Shown here: in pieces, positions 18,669 to 27,063 of the stretch
How the letters are laid out: the number at the start of each line of letters is the position of its first letter
Position numbering within the stretch: the stretch's first letter is position 1
DNA from: Coprococcus sp.
Lineage (GTDB): Bacteria; Bacillota; Clostridia; Lachnospirales; Lachnospiraceae
Direction: 5' to 3'
DNA: 64,000 bases
Assembly: GCA_017935345.1 (NCBI GenBank)
Contig: JAGBHU010000042.1
Coordinates: 271,304 to 335,303, forward strand
The notes under the pieces: model-generated
Database searches by the model: none
The model's input: the letters and a program-made list of their open reading frames with translations, nothing else
Told to the model about the DNA's origin: nothing
Program-made: the position numbers and the translations under genes

Positions 18669-18836
18669 ATGAAAAAGCTGGTTAGTAAACTTGTTGAAAG
18701 GCATGGGTCATCATTATGTACATTGGTTACGGTGGTTGCACCTGTAGCGGTTAATAATTGTAGAAGTAGATTATATCAGCCAAAGGAGCCGGAAGGACTG
18801 GAAGATTTTGTTTTGGCTCATAAGAAGAAAATGTAA
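18669..18836 (+). CDS. agrD: AgrD-like cyclic autoinducer peptide precursor
   Basis: 55 residues. An amphipathic N-terminal helix (MKKLVSKLVERHGSSLCTLV) anchors it to the membrane. The core is Cys31-Arg-Ser-Arg-Leu-Tyr36, followed by the family recognition tail QPKEPEGLEDF. After AgrB cleavage the Cys31 thiol would form a thiolactone with the carboxyl of Tyr36. GGAGG stands just before the ATG at 18669. Two Arg in the ring are unusual, since most such rings are hydrophobic. The gene is divergent from agrBAC, instead of lying between agrB and agrC. Confidence 0.88.
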   Translation: MKKLVSKLVERHGSSLCTLVTVVAPVAVNNCRSRLYQPKEPEGLEDFVLAHKKKM

Positions 18837-18865
18837 TATTCGTATTACATATATAAACAGGATGA

Positions 18866-19102
18866 AAGAAATACTATAAAAATGAAAATTCATTAATTGG
18901 AGTAAGAAAAAAGTATAGAAGTGTACCGAATGATGTTGTATTCAATTCGGATAAAATTATGAATTTGTATATTGGCTATAAACCAATATATGAGATGAAC
19001 GAGAGGCTGTTACAGCTATTACAATTAAATATTAGAGGATCAGTTAATATATCAAGATACAAACAAATGAGTTACGATATAGAATATACGCAGACAAAAT
19101 AA
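18866..19102 (+). pseudogene. Possible gene remnant or start-less ORF after agrD
   Basis: A 78-codon open frame with no ATG, GTG or TTG near its left end; the first ATG is internal at 18959 and would give 47 residues (MNLYIGYKPIYEMNERLLQL...). The product is well formed, with YKPIYEMNERLLQLLQLNI and NISRYKQMSYDIEY, and is not low complexity. Just upstream, ATGAAAGAAATA opens in the +1-shifted frame and stops after five codons. It may be a decayed coding fragment or a short gene with an unusual start. No family is recognised. Confidence 0.4.
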
Positions 19103-19293
19103 TTTTTTAAAGGGATAAAAAGGGGTACGCCCGCGAGGGCGGATTAAAAAAGTGAAATAAAAATTTAATAGTCATGTGCTAAAGTTAACAAATAATAGAC
19201 TTATACATGTTACGTTTTCTCTTTAAGGACATTTCTATTTCTAATTCACATTGTTTTTCTAATTTATTAGCCGTACTAAACGACAATATCTTT
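19103..19293. other. Noncoding stretch before an orphan terminator
   Basis: No convincing gene. A small hairpin CGCCC/GGGCG lies at 19128-19141. The region leads into the strong terminator at 19294, so it is either the tail of the agrD message or a small RNA. Confidence 0.4.
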
Positions 19294-19338
19294 ACAGGGT
19301 ACATCCTTTTTAAATGCGGATGTACCCTGTCTTTTTTT
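19294..19338 (+). terminator. Strong intrinsic terminator
   Basis: A perfect 13-bp stem ACAGGGTACATCC/GGATGTACCCTGT with an 11-nt loop, then C and seven T. The nearest upstream coding gene, agrD, ends 457 bp away. Confidence 0.9.
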
Positions 19339-19470
19339 GAAAATCCAAATACCATTTATTTCTCTTCCATGTTGGCAGTTTCTTTGCTATAATATATCAA
19401 TAGACAAATTAATTGAAAATGTTTATTATTGTGATGGTATATGATTTTTATTAAACGAAAATATCATATA

Positions 19471-19507
19471 TTGACAATTTTATTTCTGCCGACAAGCAGA
19501 ATTGTAT
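19471..19507. promoter_or_regulatory. Candidate promoter and dyad before fabH
   Basis: TTGACA at 19471-19476 is followed by the dyad TTCTGC-6 nt-GCAGAA (19484-19501), which could be an operator. No good -10 lies at the right spacing, so the promoter assignment is tentative. Confidence 0.4.
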
Positions 19508-19537
19508 GAAATATAGCATGGATAAGGAGTTATAAAG

Positions 19538-20500
19538 ATGGCAATTAGAATCATGGGTACGGGCAGCTTTCTGGCTAAGAAAATAGTTTCAAATGACGAG
19601 TTGGCTCAGCATGTAGATACATCAGATGAATGGATTTCAACAAGAACGGGAATCAAGAACAGAAGAATCGCAATAGATGAGACAACTACAAGTATGGCAG
19701 CCGAAGCAGCGAAAAATGCAATTTCCATGGCAGGAAAGGAAGCCGGAGACGTTGAACTGATTATAGTGGCAACGGTTACACCGGATTATTATACACCGAG
19801 TGTAGCTTGTCAGGTGCAGGCGGAATTAGGTGCAGATAAGGCGATAGCGTTTGATGTGAATGCTGCTTGTTCAGGATTTGTATTTGCGCTGAATGTTGCA
19901 AAGATGTATATCGAAACAGGATTTTGCAAAAATGCGCTAGTTATAGGAGCGGAAACATTATCCAAGATATTGGATTGGAATGACAGGGGAACCTGTGTGT
20001 TATTCGGTGACGGTGCAGGTGCTGCTTATATTGAGGAGTCAGACAAGGGGATTATCAGTATTGTTCAAGGCTCTATCGGCAAAAAGGGCATGGTTCTTCA
20101 TTGCGCTGACAGAAAGACAAATAATATATTTATCAATGAGCCGGTTGAAACGGACTACTTACATATGGATGGACAAGAGGTATACAAATTTGCCGTCAGA
20201 CAGTGTCCGAAATGTCTTATTGAAGCACTTGAGAAAGCAGGTATGACAGCAGATGATATTGATTATTTCGTGCTTCATCAGGCAAATGTCAGAATCATAG
20301 AGTCGGTTGCAAAAAGACTTCATGCACCGATAGAGAAATTCCCTATGACGCTTGATTATACAGGCAATATGTCGGCAGCCAGTGTACCGGTTATGCTGGA
20401 TCAGTTGGTTCGTGAAGGTGGCTTAAAACGTGGCGATAAGGTGGCAATGTCAGCATTTGGTGCAGGACTGACCTATGGTGCTGTAGTGCTGGAGTGGTAA
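19538..20500 (+). CDS. fabH: Beta-ketoacyl-ACP synthase III
   Basis: Starts fatty-acid synthesis by condensing an acyl-CoA with malonyl-ACP (320 aa). The triad is intact: Cys111 in NAACSGFVFAL, His in VLHQANVRII and Asn in YTGNMSAASV. The start follows AAGGAG. It stands alone between an orphan terminator and its own terminator, separated from fabF-accDA by the agr locus. Confidence 0.96.
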   Translation: MAIRIMGTGSFLAKKIVSNDELAQHVDTSDEWISTRTGIKNRRIAIDETTTSMAAEAAKNAISMAGKEAGDVELIIVATVTPDYYTPSVACQVQAELGADKAIAFDVNAACSGFVFALNVAKMYIETGFCKNALVIGAETLSKILDWNDRGTCVLFGDGAGAAYIEESDKGIISIVQGSIGKKGMVLHCADRKTNNIFINEPVETDYLHMDGQEVYKFAVRQCPKCLIEALEKAGMTADDIDYFVLHQANVRIIESVAKRLHAPIEKFPMTLDYTGNMSAASVPVMLDQLVREGGLKRGDKVAMSAFGAGLTYGAVVLEW

Positions 20501-20567
20501 GATGATTGGTATCGTGAGAATATATTAGAGGAATTCGTATGTTTCCGAAGGAACAGAATATCAGCGG

Positions 20568-20637
20568 CAGAGAGGAAATTTGATATGTCCCTTGTCTACT
20601 TGACAGGGGGCATATCAGATCAATCTCTGTCGTTTTT
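20568..20637 (+). terminator. Terminator after fabH
   Basis: A long stem with outer CAGAGA/TCTCTG and inner TGATATG/CATATCA plus CCC/GGG, followed by TTTTT. Confidence 0.8.
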
Positions 20638-20644
20638 ATTTTTC

Positions 20645-20673
20645 TTGATATTATTTGTTGAAGCGAGCATAAT
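20645..20673 (+). promoter_or_regulatory. Promoter of the regulator/ABC-transporter operon
   Basis: TTGATA, a 17-bp spacer, then CATAAT, 38 bp before the TTG start of the response regulator. Confidence 0.65.
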
Positions 20674-20710
20674 AGAAATATTAAAGTCGGCTGGATGGAG
20701 ATGATTTCTT

Positions 20711-21376
20711 TTGAAAAATATATTGATTATTGATGATGATATACATATTGGAGATATGCTTGAGGAAACACTGACGAAAAAGGGATATGGTGTTCGGCGG
20801 GCATATTCGGGAACGGAGGCATTACTTGTGCTTTCTAATTCGAAACCCGACCTTGTACTGCTTGATTTGATGTTACCGGGACTGAAGGGAGAAGAGGTGC
20901 TTCCACAGATAAAGGGAATACCTGTTATCGTAGTAAGTGCAAAGGTTGATGTCGATAATAAGGTAGACTTATTACTTGGCGGTGCCGCTGATTATATTAC
21001 GAAGCCATTTGAAACAAAAGAGCTTTTAGCCAGAATTGCCGTACAGCTTCGGAGTGCTGTTTCGCCGGAGGTGGTTTCCAAATTGGAATTCGATGATATG
21101 ATTCTTGATATGAATTCACATATTGTATCTATAGGAGACAGCAATATAAAGCTTACAAGAACGGAATATGCAATATTAAAATTACTGATGCAAAATCCAT
21201 CGCAGGTTGTTGCAAAATCTCTGATTCTTGACCGTATCAGCGAAGAAACTCCTGATTGTACGGAAAGCTCTTTAAAAATGCATATCAGTAATTTGCGAAA
21301 AAAGCTCCGCGAGGTAAATAATAAGGATTATATAGAAGCAATTTGGGGAATCGGATTCAAAATGCGGACAGAATAA
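20711..21376 (+). CDS. OmpR-family response regulator
   Basis: 221 residues: receiver at 1-115 (IIDDD, phospho-acceptor Asp in LVLLDLMLPG, Lys in TKPFE) and a winged-helix output at about 130-220 (LTRTEYAILKLLMQNPSQVV, HISNLRKKLREV, WGIGFKM). The start is TTG, ten bases after GGAG. It is followed by an ABC ATPase, a permease and the kinase in one direction, the layout of systems that sense and pump peptide antibiotics. Confidence 0.93.
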   Translation: MKNILIIDDDIHIGDMLEETLTKKGYGVRRAYSGTEALLVLSNSKPDLVLLDLMLPGLKGEEVLPQIKGIPVIVVSAKVDVDNKVDLLLGGAADYITKPFETKELLARIAVQLRSAVSPEVVSKLEFDDMILDMNSHIVSIGDSNIKLTRTEYAILKLLMQNPSQVVAKSLILDRISEETPDCTESSLKMHISNLRKKLREVNNKDYIEAIWGIGFKMRTE

Positions 21377-21464
21377 ATCTTTACAAAATCTTTACTGTTT
21401 TCTTTACCGTTTTCTTTACCGTTTGTCTATAGAATGTCGGCATCATGAAAAGGAGGTATCATTT

Positions 21465-22379
21465 ATGGATTATGTTCTCAGGACAAATGCTTTGCATAAA
21501 CAATATAAACATTTCAAAGCGTTAAACGGACTATCTATGAATGTTCCAAAAGGAGCAATCTACGGTTTTGTAGGCAAAAACGGTGCAGGGAAAACGACGC
21601 TTATTCGTATCATTTGCGGACTTCAGGAACCGTCATCCGGTGAATATACGCTGTATGACAGAGTAAATACAGAAAAGGGGATTATCAAATCGCGTCGAAG
21701 AATAGGTGCTGTTGTAGAAACGCCGTCTATTTATCTGAATATGACAGCGGAAGATAATTTGAAGCAGCAGTACCGCATTTTGGGACTCCCGTCTTTTGAT
21801 GGACTTGATGAGCTTCTCAGATTAGTCGGACTGGAGGGAACAGGTAAGAAGAAAGTAAAAAATTTTTCTCTTGGTATGCGCCAGAGACTGGGAATTGCCA
21901 TAGCACTTGTAGGTGACCCTGACTTTCTGGTGTTGGATGAGCCTATCAATGGACTTGACCCACAGGGTATTGTAGAAATAAGGGAGCTGATTTTGAAACT
22001 CAACCGTGAACAGCAAATAACGGTTTTAATTTCAAGTCATATTCTTGACGAACTTTCTAAGCTTGCAACGCATTATGGGTTTATAGATAAGGGACAAATT
22101 GTAAAAGAACTAAGTGCGGAAGAATTGAATACTGCCTGTAGAAAATGTATCCGTATGGAAGTCAGTGATACAGAGGCACTTGTCCATGTGCTTGATGAAA
22201 TGAATATGGATTATGAAATCGTTTCTGAGAGGCAGGCAGATGTATTTGCAGAAATAACAGTATCGAAGCTGGTATTGGCACTGGAAAAGGTAAATTGTGA
22301 AGTGATTTCAATGCAGTCCCATAATGAAAGTCTGGAAAGCTATTATGTCAGTCTTGTGGGAGGTGGTAAGAATGAGTAA
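21465..22379 (+). CDS. ABC transporter ATPase (bacitracin/lantibiotic-resistance type)
   Basis: 304 residues from the ATG at 21465 after AAAGGAGG. Walker A is VGKNGAGKTTLIR, the signature is FSLGMRQRLGIA, Walker B is FLVLDEPINGLDP, and the H loop is ISSHILDEL. The sequence resembles BcrA/LanF-type ATPases. Its stop overlaps the permease start. The likely substrate is a peptide or lipid-active drug, but this is inferred from the family and from the paired two-component system. Confidence 0.93.
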   Translation: MDYVLRTNALHKQYKHFKALNGLSMNVPKGAIYGFVGKNGAGKTTLIRIICGLQEPSSGEYTLYDRVNTEKGIIKSRRRIGAVVETPSIYLNMTAEDNLKQQYRILGLPSFDGLDELLRLVGLEGTGKKKVKNFSLGMRQRLGIAIALVGDPDFLVLDEPINGLDPQGIVEIRELILKLNREQQITVLISSHILDELSKLATHYGFIDKGQIVKELSAEELNTACRKCIRMEVSDTEALVHVLDEMNMDYEIVSERQADVFAEITVSKLVLALEKVNCEVISMQSHNESLESYYVSLVGGGKNE

Positions 22380-23232
22380 ATTGTTATCTGCCGAATTTGT
22401 AAGGCTGTTTAAAAGCTTTATCTTCAGACTGGGATTGCTGTTTTCTGCGGGACTTGGTGCTTTTACTGTTTTGATGCGTTATTGTCAGGTGAAAAAGGAT
22501 TCATCCCTATACGCACAGTTGCCTGTGGAATACAGAAATGCAGATGGTTTAATTTTTGTAGGAGCATTATATATTATGTTTGCCATAGCCGTGTTTATCG
22601 GTATATTTGTAGGCACAGAATATTCTGACGGAACAATCAGAAATAAAATTGCAACGGGGCATACACGGGGCAGTATCTATATATCGAAACTGATTGTTTG
22701 CGCGGCAGCCGATGTGATGATGCACGTTTTGTATATTCTTGTTGTGCTGTTTCTGGGAAATTTGTTTATTGGCGGGACAACGATGAAAGTAACAGAGATT
22801 CTTGCTTTTACAGCGGCAAGTACAACTGCTTTGTTGGCACTGACTGCTTTGCTGCTATTGTTTTCCATGTTGATACAAAATAAGGCGGTAGGTTCCATCG
22901 TCTGCCTGCTTACAACAATAATTATGTTGTTTGCCACACTTATAATTTGGCAAAGACTTGATGCTCCAGAATATTATGATGCTTATGAGTATGTAAATCA
23001 AGAGACAGGCGAAACAATATCGGTAGAGGAAGAAAAAAATCCTAACTATTTAACGGGAACGAAGCGGGAGGTTTATGAATTCCTGAATGATTTTATCCCC
23101 TCTTCGCAGCTGTATCAGGTTGCCATGAACTTATCTGATAACTTAAAGATGATGGTGATTTATGATTTTGTGATAATGATTGTAACTTCCGGGGCAGGGA
23201 TGATTATTTTTAAGAAGATAAATTTGAAATAG
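22372..23232 (+). CDS. ABC transporter permease
   Basis: 286 residues with about six membrane segments (LGLLFSAGLGAFTVLM, LYIMFAIAVFIGIFVG, LALTALLLLFSM, and a C-terminal FVIMIVTSGAGMIIF). An extracytoplasmic loop of about 70 residues precedes the last span. It starts at ATGAGTAA, overlapping the ATPase stop. GTEYSDGTIRNKI is typical of ABC-2 type permeases of the BcrB/LanG class. Confidence 0.88.
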   Translation: MSKLLSAEFVRLFKSFIFRLGLLFSAGLGAFTVLMRYCQVKKDSSLYAQLPVEYRNADGLIFVGALYIMFAIAVFIGIFVGTEYSDGTIRNKIATGHTRGSIYISKLIVCAAADVMMHVLYILVVLFLGNLFIGGTTMKVTEILAFTAASTTALLALTALLLLFSMLIQNKAVGSIVCLLTTIIMLFATLIIWQRLDAPEYYDAYEYVNQETGETISVEEEKNPNYLTGTKREVYEFLNDFIPSSQLYQVAMNLSDNLKMMVIYDFVIMIVTSGAGMIIFKKINLK

Positions 23233-23240
23233 AGGTATTG

Positions 23241-24128
23241 ATGATGGAAAGTTGGTTATGGGCTGTCATTGGCAGTTTGGTTTTGCTGGTTGTCGCACTA
23301 CTCATAAAAATATATCTGTTACAGAAAGCGGCGAAGGAGATTGAAGAAGCTTTTATCGACAGGCTCATAACCGATACGAATACGTTAATTGATATTTCTA
23401 CACGCGACAGGCATATGCGTAAGCTGGCAAATTCCATAAATGTACAGCTTCGGAAGCTTCGGACAGAACGTCATCGTTTCCGGCAGGGGGATATGGAATT
23501 AAAAAATGCGGTTACAAATATTTCCCATGATTTGCGGACACCATTAACCGCTATTTTTGGTTATCTGGATTTACTTGAGCAGGAGGATAAGTCGGAGAAT
23601 GCCTGTCGATATCTTGACATCATAAAAAATCGTGCCGAAATATTGAAGCAGTTAACAGAGGAATTATTTAGATATTCCGTTTTAATTACATCAGAAAGTC
23701 ATGCTGCCAAAGAGCCTGTCACGATTAATCATGTCTTGGAGGAAAGTATTGCTGCATTTTATACGGATTTAAGTGAACGGAATATTGTTCCGAATCTTGA
23801 GATTACAGAAAAGAAGATAATCAGAAATGTTGACCGTTCTGCATTATCCCGTGTATTTTCAAACCTTTTGAGCAATGCGCTCCGGTATAGTGACGGAGAT
23901 TTGGATATTGTATTATCTGATGAAGGAATCATTACATTTACCAATACGGCAACCGAATTAAATACGGTACAGGTGGGCAGGCTGTTTGACCGTTTTTATA
24001 CAGTTGAGGCAGCACGAAAATCAACGGGGTTAGGTCTTGCGATTACGAGAACTTTAATTGAACAAATGGATGGTTCAATAACTGCAGAATATGAAAATAA
24101 TAAATTGTGTATTTGTATAAAAATATAA
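23241..24128 (+). CDS. Sensor histidine kinase
   Basis: About 295 residues with one N-terminal membrane span, so it has little or no sensing domain outside, as in intramembrane-sensing kinases that detect through their ABC partner. The His box is TNISHDLRTPLTAIFGYLDL, the N box NLLSNALRYS, and the G box KSTGLGLAI. The start is ATG 23241 or 23244, both close to AGAGG. It probably pairs with the regulator at 20711. Confidence 0.92.
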   Translation: MMESWLWAVIGSLVLLVVALLIKIYLLQKAAKEIEEAFIDRLITDTNTLIDISTRDRHMRKLANSINVQLRKLRTERHRFRQGDMELKNAVTNISHDLRTPLTAIFGYLDLLEQEDKSENACRYLDIIKNRAEILKQLTEELFRYSVLITSESHAAKEPVTINHVLEESIAAFYTDLSERNIVPNLEITEKKIIRNVDRSALSRVFSNLLSNALRYSDGDLDIVLSDEGIITFTNTATELNTVQVGRLFDRFYTVEAARKSTGLGLAITRTLIEQMDGSITAEYENNKLCICIKI

Positions 24129-24146
24129 TATGCCGATGGTATTCAT

Positions 24147-24188
24147 GGGGCTGTTGCACTAAAGTAATTCGTGCACAGCTCCATTTTT
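24147..24188 (+). terminator. Terminator after the ABC/two-component operon
   Basis: GGGGCTGTTGCAC pairs with GTGCACAGCTCC, followed by ATTTTT. Confidence 0.8.
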
Positions 24189-24234
24189 GTGTGAAAAGCT
24201 TGACTAGTTTTTTGTGTGAATTTGACGATAAATA

Positions 24235-24243
24235 TGGTATAAT
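24235..24243 (+). promoter_or_regulatory. Extended -10 promoter for the hybrid-kinase pair
   Basis: TGGTATAAT is an extended -10 element; the -35 region is weak. It lies about 58 bp before the leader ORF. Confidence 0.55.
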
Positions 24244-24300
24244 TAAATTTATATATTGGGTTTGGAGATTTACAGTTGGAATTTTTGGAGAAAGGATATA

Positions 24301-24360
24301 ATGAAAAAGCATTTTTGGCTTTGGAGTGTTGTTGAGAAAAATTGGGAGGTTGGAGGATGA
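24301..24360 (+). CDS. 19-residue leader peptide coupled to the hybrid kinase
   Basis: Twenty codons: MKKHFWLWSVVEKNWEVGG then TGA. It has its own ribosome site (GGAGAAAGGAT), and its stop overlaps the kinase ATG as ATGA. Three Trp and a basic start are notable. It may couple translation of the kinase or act as a small regulatory ORF; expression is unproven and it could be chance. Confidence 0.4.
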   Translation: MKKHFWLWSVVEKNWEVGG

Positions 24361-27035
24361 ATATAAATTATGAGAACAATATCTATATCATAGACCGGAA
24401 TTTTCGCCTTGTGGAATTTGACAAGGCGGTGGCGGATCTCTATCCGGGAATCCAGATAGGCGATTTGTGCTACCGGGCTGTCATGAAACGTGATACGCCG
24501 TGTGCTCATTGCCCAATTGCGGACTGCTCAGACACTCCTTCCGTGGTGTATTATGATCCCTTCTACGACGGTTTTGTGGAGGCTGCCTTTTGCAAGCTGA
24601 CCGGAGGAAAATTCTGCGTGACGCGTCACAGAGTGGGCGTGGAGAGCGAGCATATGAAGAAGCAGATCGAGCGTTCCATCGGCTTCTTTGACGCTTACAG
24701 CCATGTGTTTGTATCCACCTATTATGTGGAGTTTTCCTCGGGCACCTATTCGGTGTTTAACCGTGAAAGCTTTTTTGACGAGCGGTACAGTCAGGACAAT
24801 CACTGGGAGCAGTTTGACGACTATATCCATAGCTTTATCCACAAGGACGATCAGGAAAAGCTTTTTCAGGCCAGCCGGCTCGAGACAATGCGGGAACGGC
24901 TTCAAAAAGAAATCCGATATTCGGTGGTGGTTCGGGAGATTTCGGAAAAGGGCATGCGGTGGCTGCGTTTCGAGGTAAATCGGGGGACTGACAACGACCA
25001 CGCAGCAGTCAGCTTTATGGATGTCTCCGAGGAGAAAGAGACGAAAATCAAATTAGAGCAGATGGGCATCGTCAAGGCACTCAGCCGTGATTATACGGAA
25101 ATCACTCAGGTTGATTTGGAGAAAGACACGTCTGTTGCCTTCAAATCGCGCGGCGAGTTGGTCGATGATGACCACAGAAAAGTCCATCCATATGGGAAGA
25201 CATGGGAATGGATTATTGAAAAGCATGTACATCCGGCAGACCGGAAGGTGTTTCAGGAGAAGGTGTCCGCGGCGGCGCTCGAATGTGCGTTGAAAGACGT
25301 GGATGCACTGGTAATTCCCTTTCGGGTGATAATGGAGGGCGAAGTCCATCACTATCAGGCAAAGTTTGTCACGGAGGATTATGATAGACGGCATCTGATT
25401 CTGGGTATTCGTAATGCTGATGAGGAAGTCAGGGTGGAGGAAGAAAGAAGAAAGGTCCTTCAGGATGCGCTGGCTGCTGCGGAACACGCAAACAGGGCCA
25501 AGACGAACTTCCTCAACAATATGTCCCACGACATCCGTACACCGATGAATGCCATCATCGGCTTTACCGCCCTTGCGGCGGCACACATCGACAACAAAAA
25601 ACAGGTGGCGGACTACCTTGGGAAGATATCGATATCCAGCGAACACCTGCTCTCCCTGATCAATGACGTTTTGGACATGAGTCGGATTGAGAGCGGAAAG
25701 GTTAAGATCGAGGAAAAGAAAGTGCATCTTCCGGATGTCCTCCATGATCTTAGAACCATCATTCAAGCCAACGTGCATGCGAAGCAGCTTGAGCTTTTTA
25801 TTGATACCGTCGACGTGGTTCATGAGGATATCATCTGCGACAAGCTGCGGCTGAATCAGATTCTGCTGAATCTCATCAGCAACGCTGTGAAGTTTACAAA
25901 GCCAGGTGGCATGCTCAGCATACGCGTGATAGAGAAGAACGACGCACCTAGTGGGTATGCCAGCTACATATTCTTGGTAAAGGATTCCGGTATCGGTATT
26001 AGCAAGGACTTTCAAAAGCACATTTTCGAGGCATTTACCCGCGAGGAGACCTCCACCGTCAGTGGTATTCAGGGCACCGGTCTTGGTATGGCGATTACAA
26101 AAAATATTGTAGATATGATGGGCGGAACCATCTCCGTGGAGAGCGATATCGGCAAGGGGTCGGAGTTTAAGGTCTGCCTGCAGTTTCGCATCAGCGAAAG
26201 TCCTCCACATTGTGAGCACATATCCAGACTTGCCGGACTGCATGCGCTTGTCGCTGACGATGATTTCAACACCTGTGCAAGCGTCACGCGAATGCTCGGA
26301 AAAATCGGTATGCGTGCAGAATGGACCACATCCGGGAAGGAGGCCGTCCTTCGTACACAGCTAGCCATTGAAAACGACGACGAATTTAGTGTATATATAA
26401 TTGACTGGATAATGCCGGACATGAACGGAATTGAGACCGTCCGACGCATCCGGACGCTCATCGGCGACAGCAAGCCCATCATTATTCTGACTGCCTACGA
26501 CTGGACGGAGATTGAAGAGGAGGCACGGGAGGCAGGCGTTACGGCCTTCTGTTCAAAGCCGCTGTTCATGTCGGAGCTTCAGGATGCCCTTTTGAAGCCC
26601 GTCGGGGAGGAAGAAGTGGTAGAGACAGTGGTGGAACTGCCCAACGAGAGCTTTGCAGGCAAAAGAATTCTTCTGGTGGAGGATAACGAGCTGAATCAGG
26701 AGATTGCAATGACTATTTTGGAGGAGCAAGGATTCTCGGTCGATCTGGCCGGGGACGGAACCGTGGCTGTTGAGAAGATGGAGACGGCAGACGCGGGTTA
26801 TTACGATATAATTCTCATGGATATACAGATGCCGCACATGGACGGCTACGAGGCAACTTGCCGCATTCGTGCACTGGAGGATAGTGTTAAGGCGAATATA
26901 CCGATTTATGCAATGACTGCGAATGCCTTTGAAGAGGACCGACAGAAGGCGCTGGATGCCGGACTGAACGGTCATATTACGAAACCGATTGACGTTAATG
27001 CACTGATGGCAGTTTTGAAAGGAGTGTTAAAATGA
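24357..27035 (+). CDS. Hybrid histidine kinase with PAS-like and two receiver domains
   Basis: 892 residues, cytoplasmic (no signal or span). Order: an N-terminal PAS-like domain with a Cys cluster (GDLCYRAVMKRDTPCAHCP, about 35-55), a second sensory region to about 360, HisKA with NFLNNMSHDIRTPMNA at about 384-400, HATPase at about 490-615 (GTGLGMAITKNIV), REC1 from about 629 (ADDD, YIIDWIMPDMNG) and REC2 from about 768 (LVEDNELN, LMDIQMPHMDG, TKPID). There is no Hpt or DNA-binding domain, so the output must be separate. GC is visibly higher than around it. It is followed 28 bp later by a similar kinase. Confidence 0.93.
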   Translation: MNINYENNIYIIDRNFRLVEFDKAVADLYPGIQIGDLCYRAVMKRDTPCAHCPIADCSDTPSVVYYDPFYDGFVEAAFCKLTGGKFCVTRHRVGVESEHMKKQIERSIGFFDAYSHVFVSTYYVEFSSGTYSVFNRESFFDERYSQDNHWEQFDDYIHSFIHKDDQEKLFQASRLETMRERLQKEIRYSVVVREISEKGMRWLRFEVNRGTDNDHAAVSFMDVSEEKETKIKLEQMGIVKALSRDYTEITQVDLEKDTSVAFKSRGELVDDDHRKVHPYGKTWEWIIEKHVHPADRKVFQEKVSAAALECALKDVDALVIPFRVIMEGEVHHYQAKFVTEDYDRRHLILGIRNADEEVRVEEERRKVLQDALAAAEHANRAKTNFLNNMSHDIRTPMNAIIGFTALAAAHIDNKKQVADYLGKISISSEHLLSLINDVLDMSRIESGKVKIEEKKVHLPDVLHDLRTIIQANVHAKQLELFIDTVDVVHEDIICDKLRLNQILLNLISNAVKFTKPGGMLSIRVIEKNDAPSGYASYIFLVKDSGIGISKDFQKHIFEAFTREETSTVSGIQGTGLGMAITKNIVDMMGGTISVESDIGKGSEFKVCLQFRISESPPHCEHISRLAGLHALVADDDFNTCASVTRMLGKIGMRAEWTTSGKEAVLRTQLAIENDDEFSVYIIDWIMPDMNGIETVRRIRTLIGDSKPIIILTAYDWTEIEEEAREAGVTAFCSKPLFMSELQDALLKPVGEEEVVETVVELPNESFAGKRILLVEDNELNQEIAMTILEEQGFSVDLAGDGTVAVEKMETADAGYYDIILMDIQMPHMDGYEATCRIRALEDSVKANIPIYAMTANAFEEDRQKALDAGLNGHITKPIDVNALMAVLKGVLK

Positions 27036-27063
27036 AGAAAATTTTCAGGGAGGGGACAAAACG

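Noticed and set aside
19128..19141. CGCCC/GGGCG hairpin as a terminator
   Set aside because: The T run lies only on the minus strand, several bases away, and no minus-strand gene ends there.
19207..19392. 61-codon plus-strand frame
   Set aside because: It runs through the strong terminator at 19294-19338, lacks a ribosome site and has no protein-like features beyond AT-driven Phe/Leu/Ser.
25053..26243. 396-codon open frame on the minus strand
   Set aside because: Antisense shadow of the first hybrid kinase for the same reason; no ribosome site or domain.
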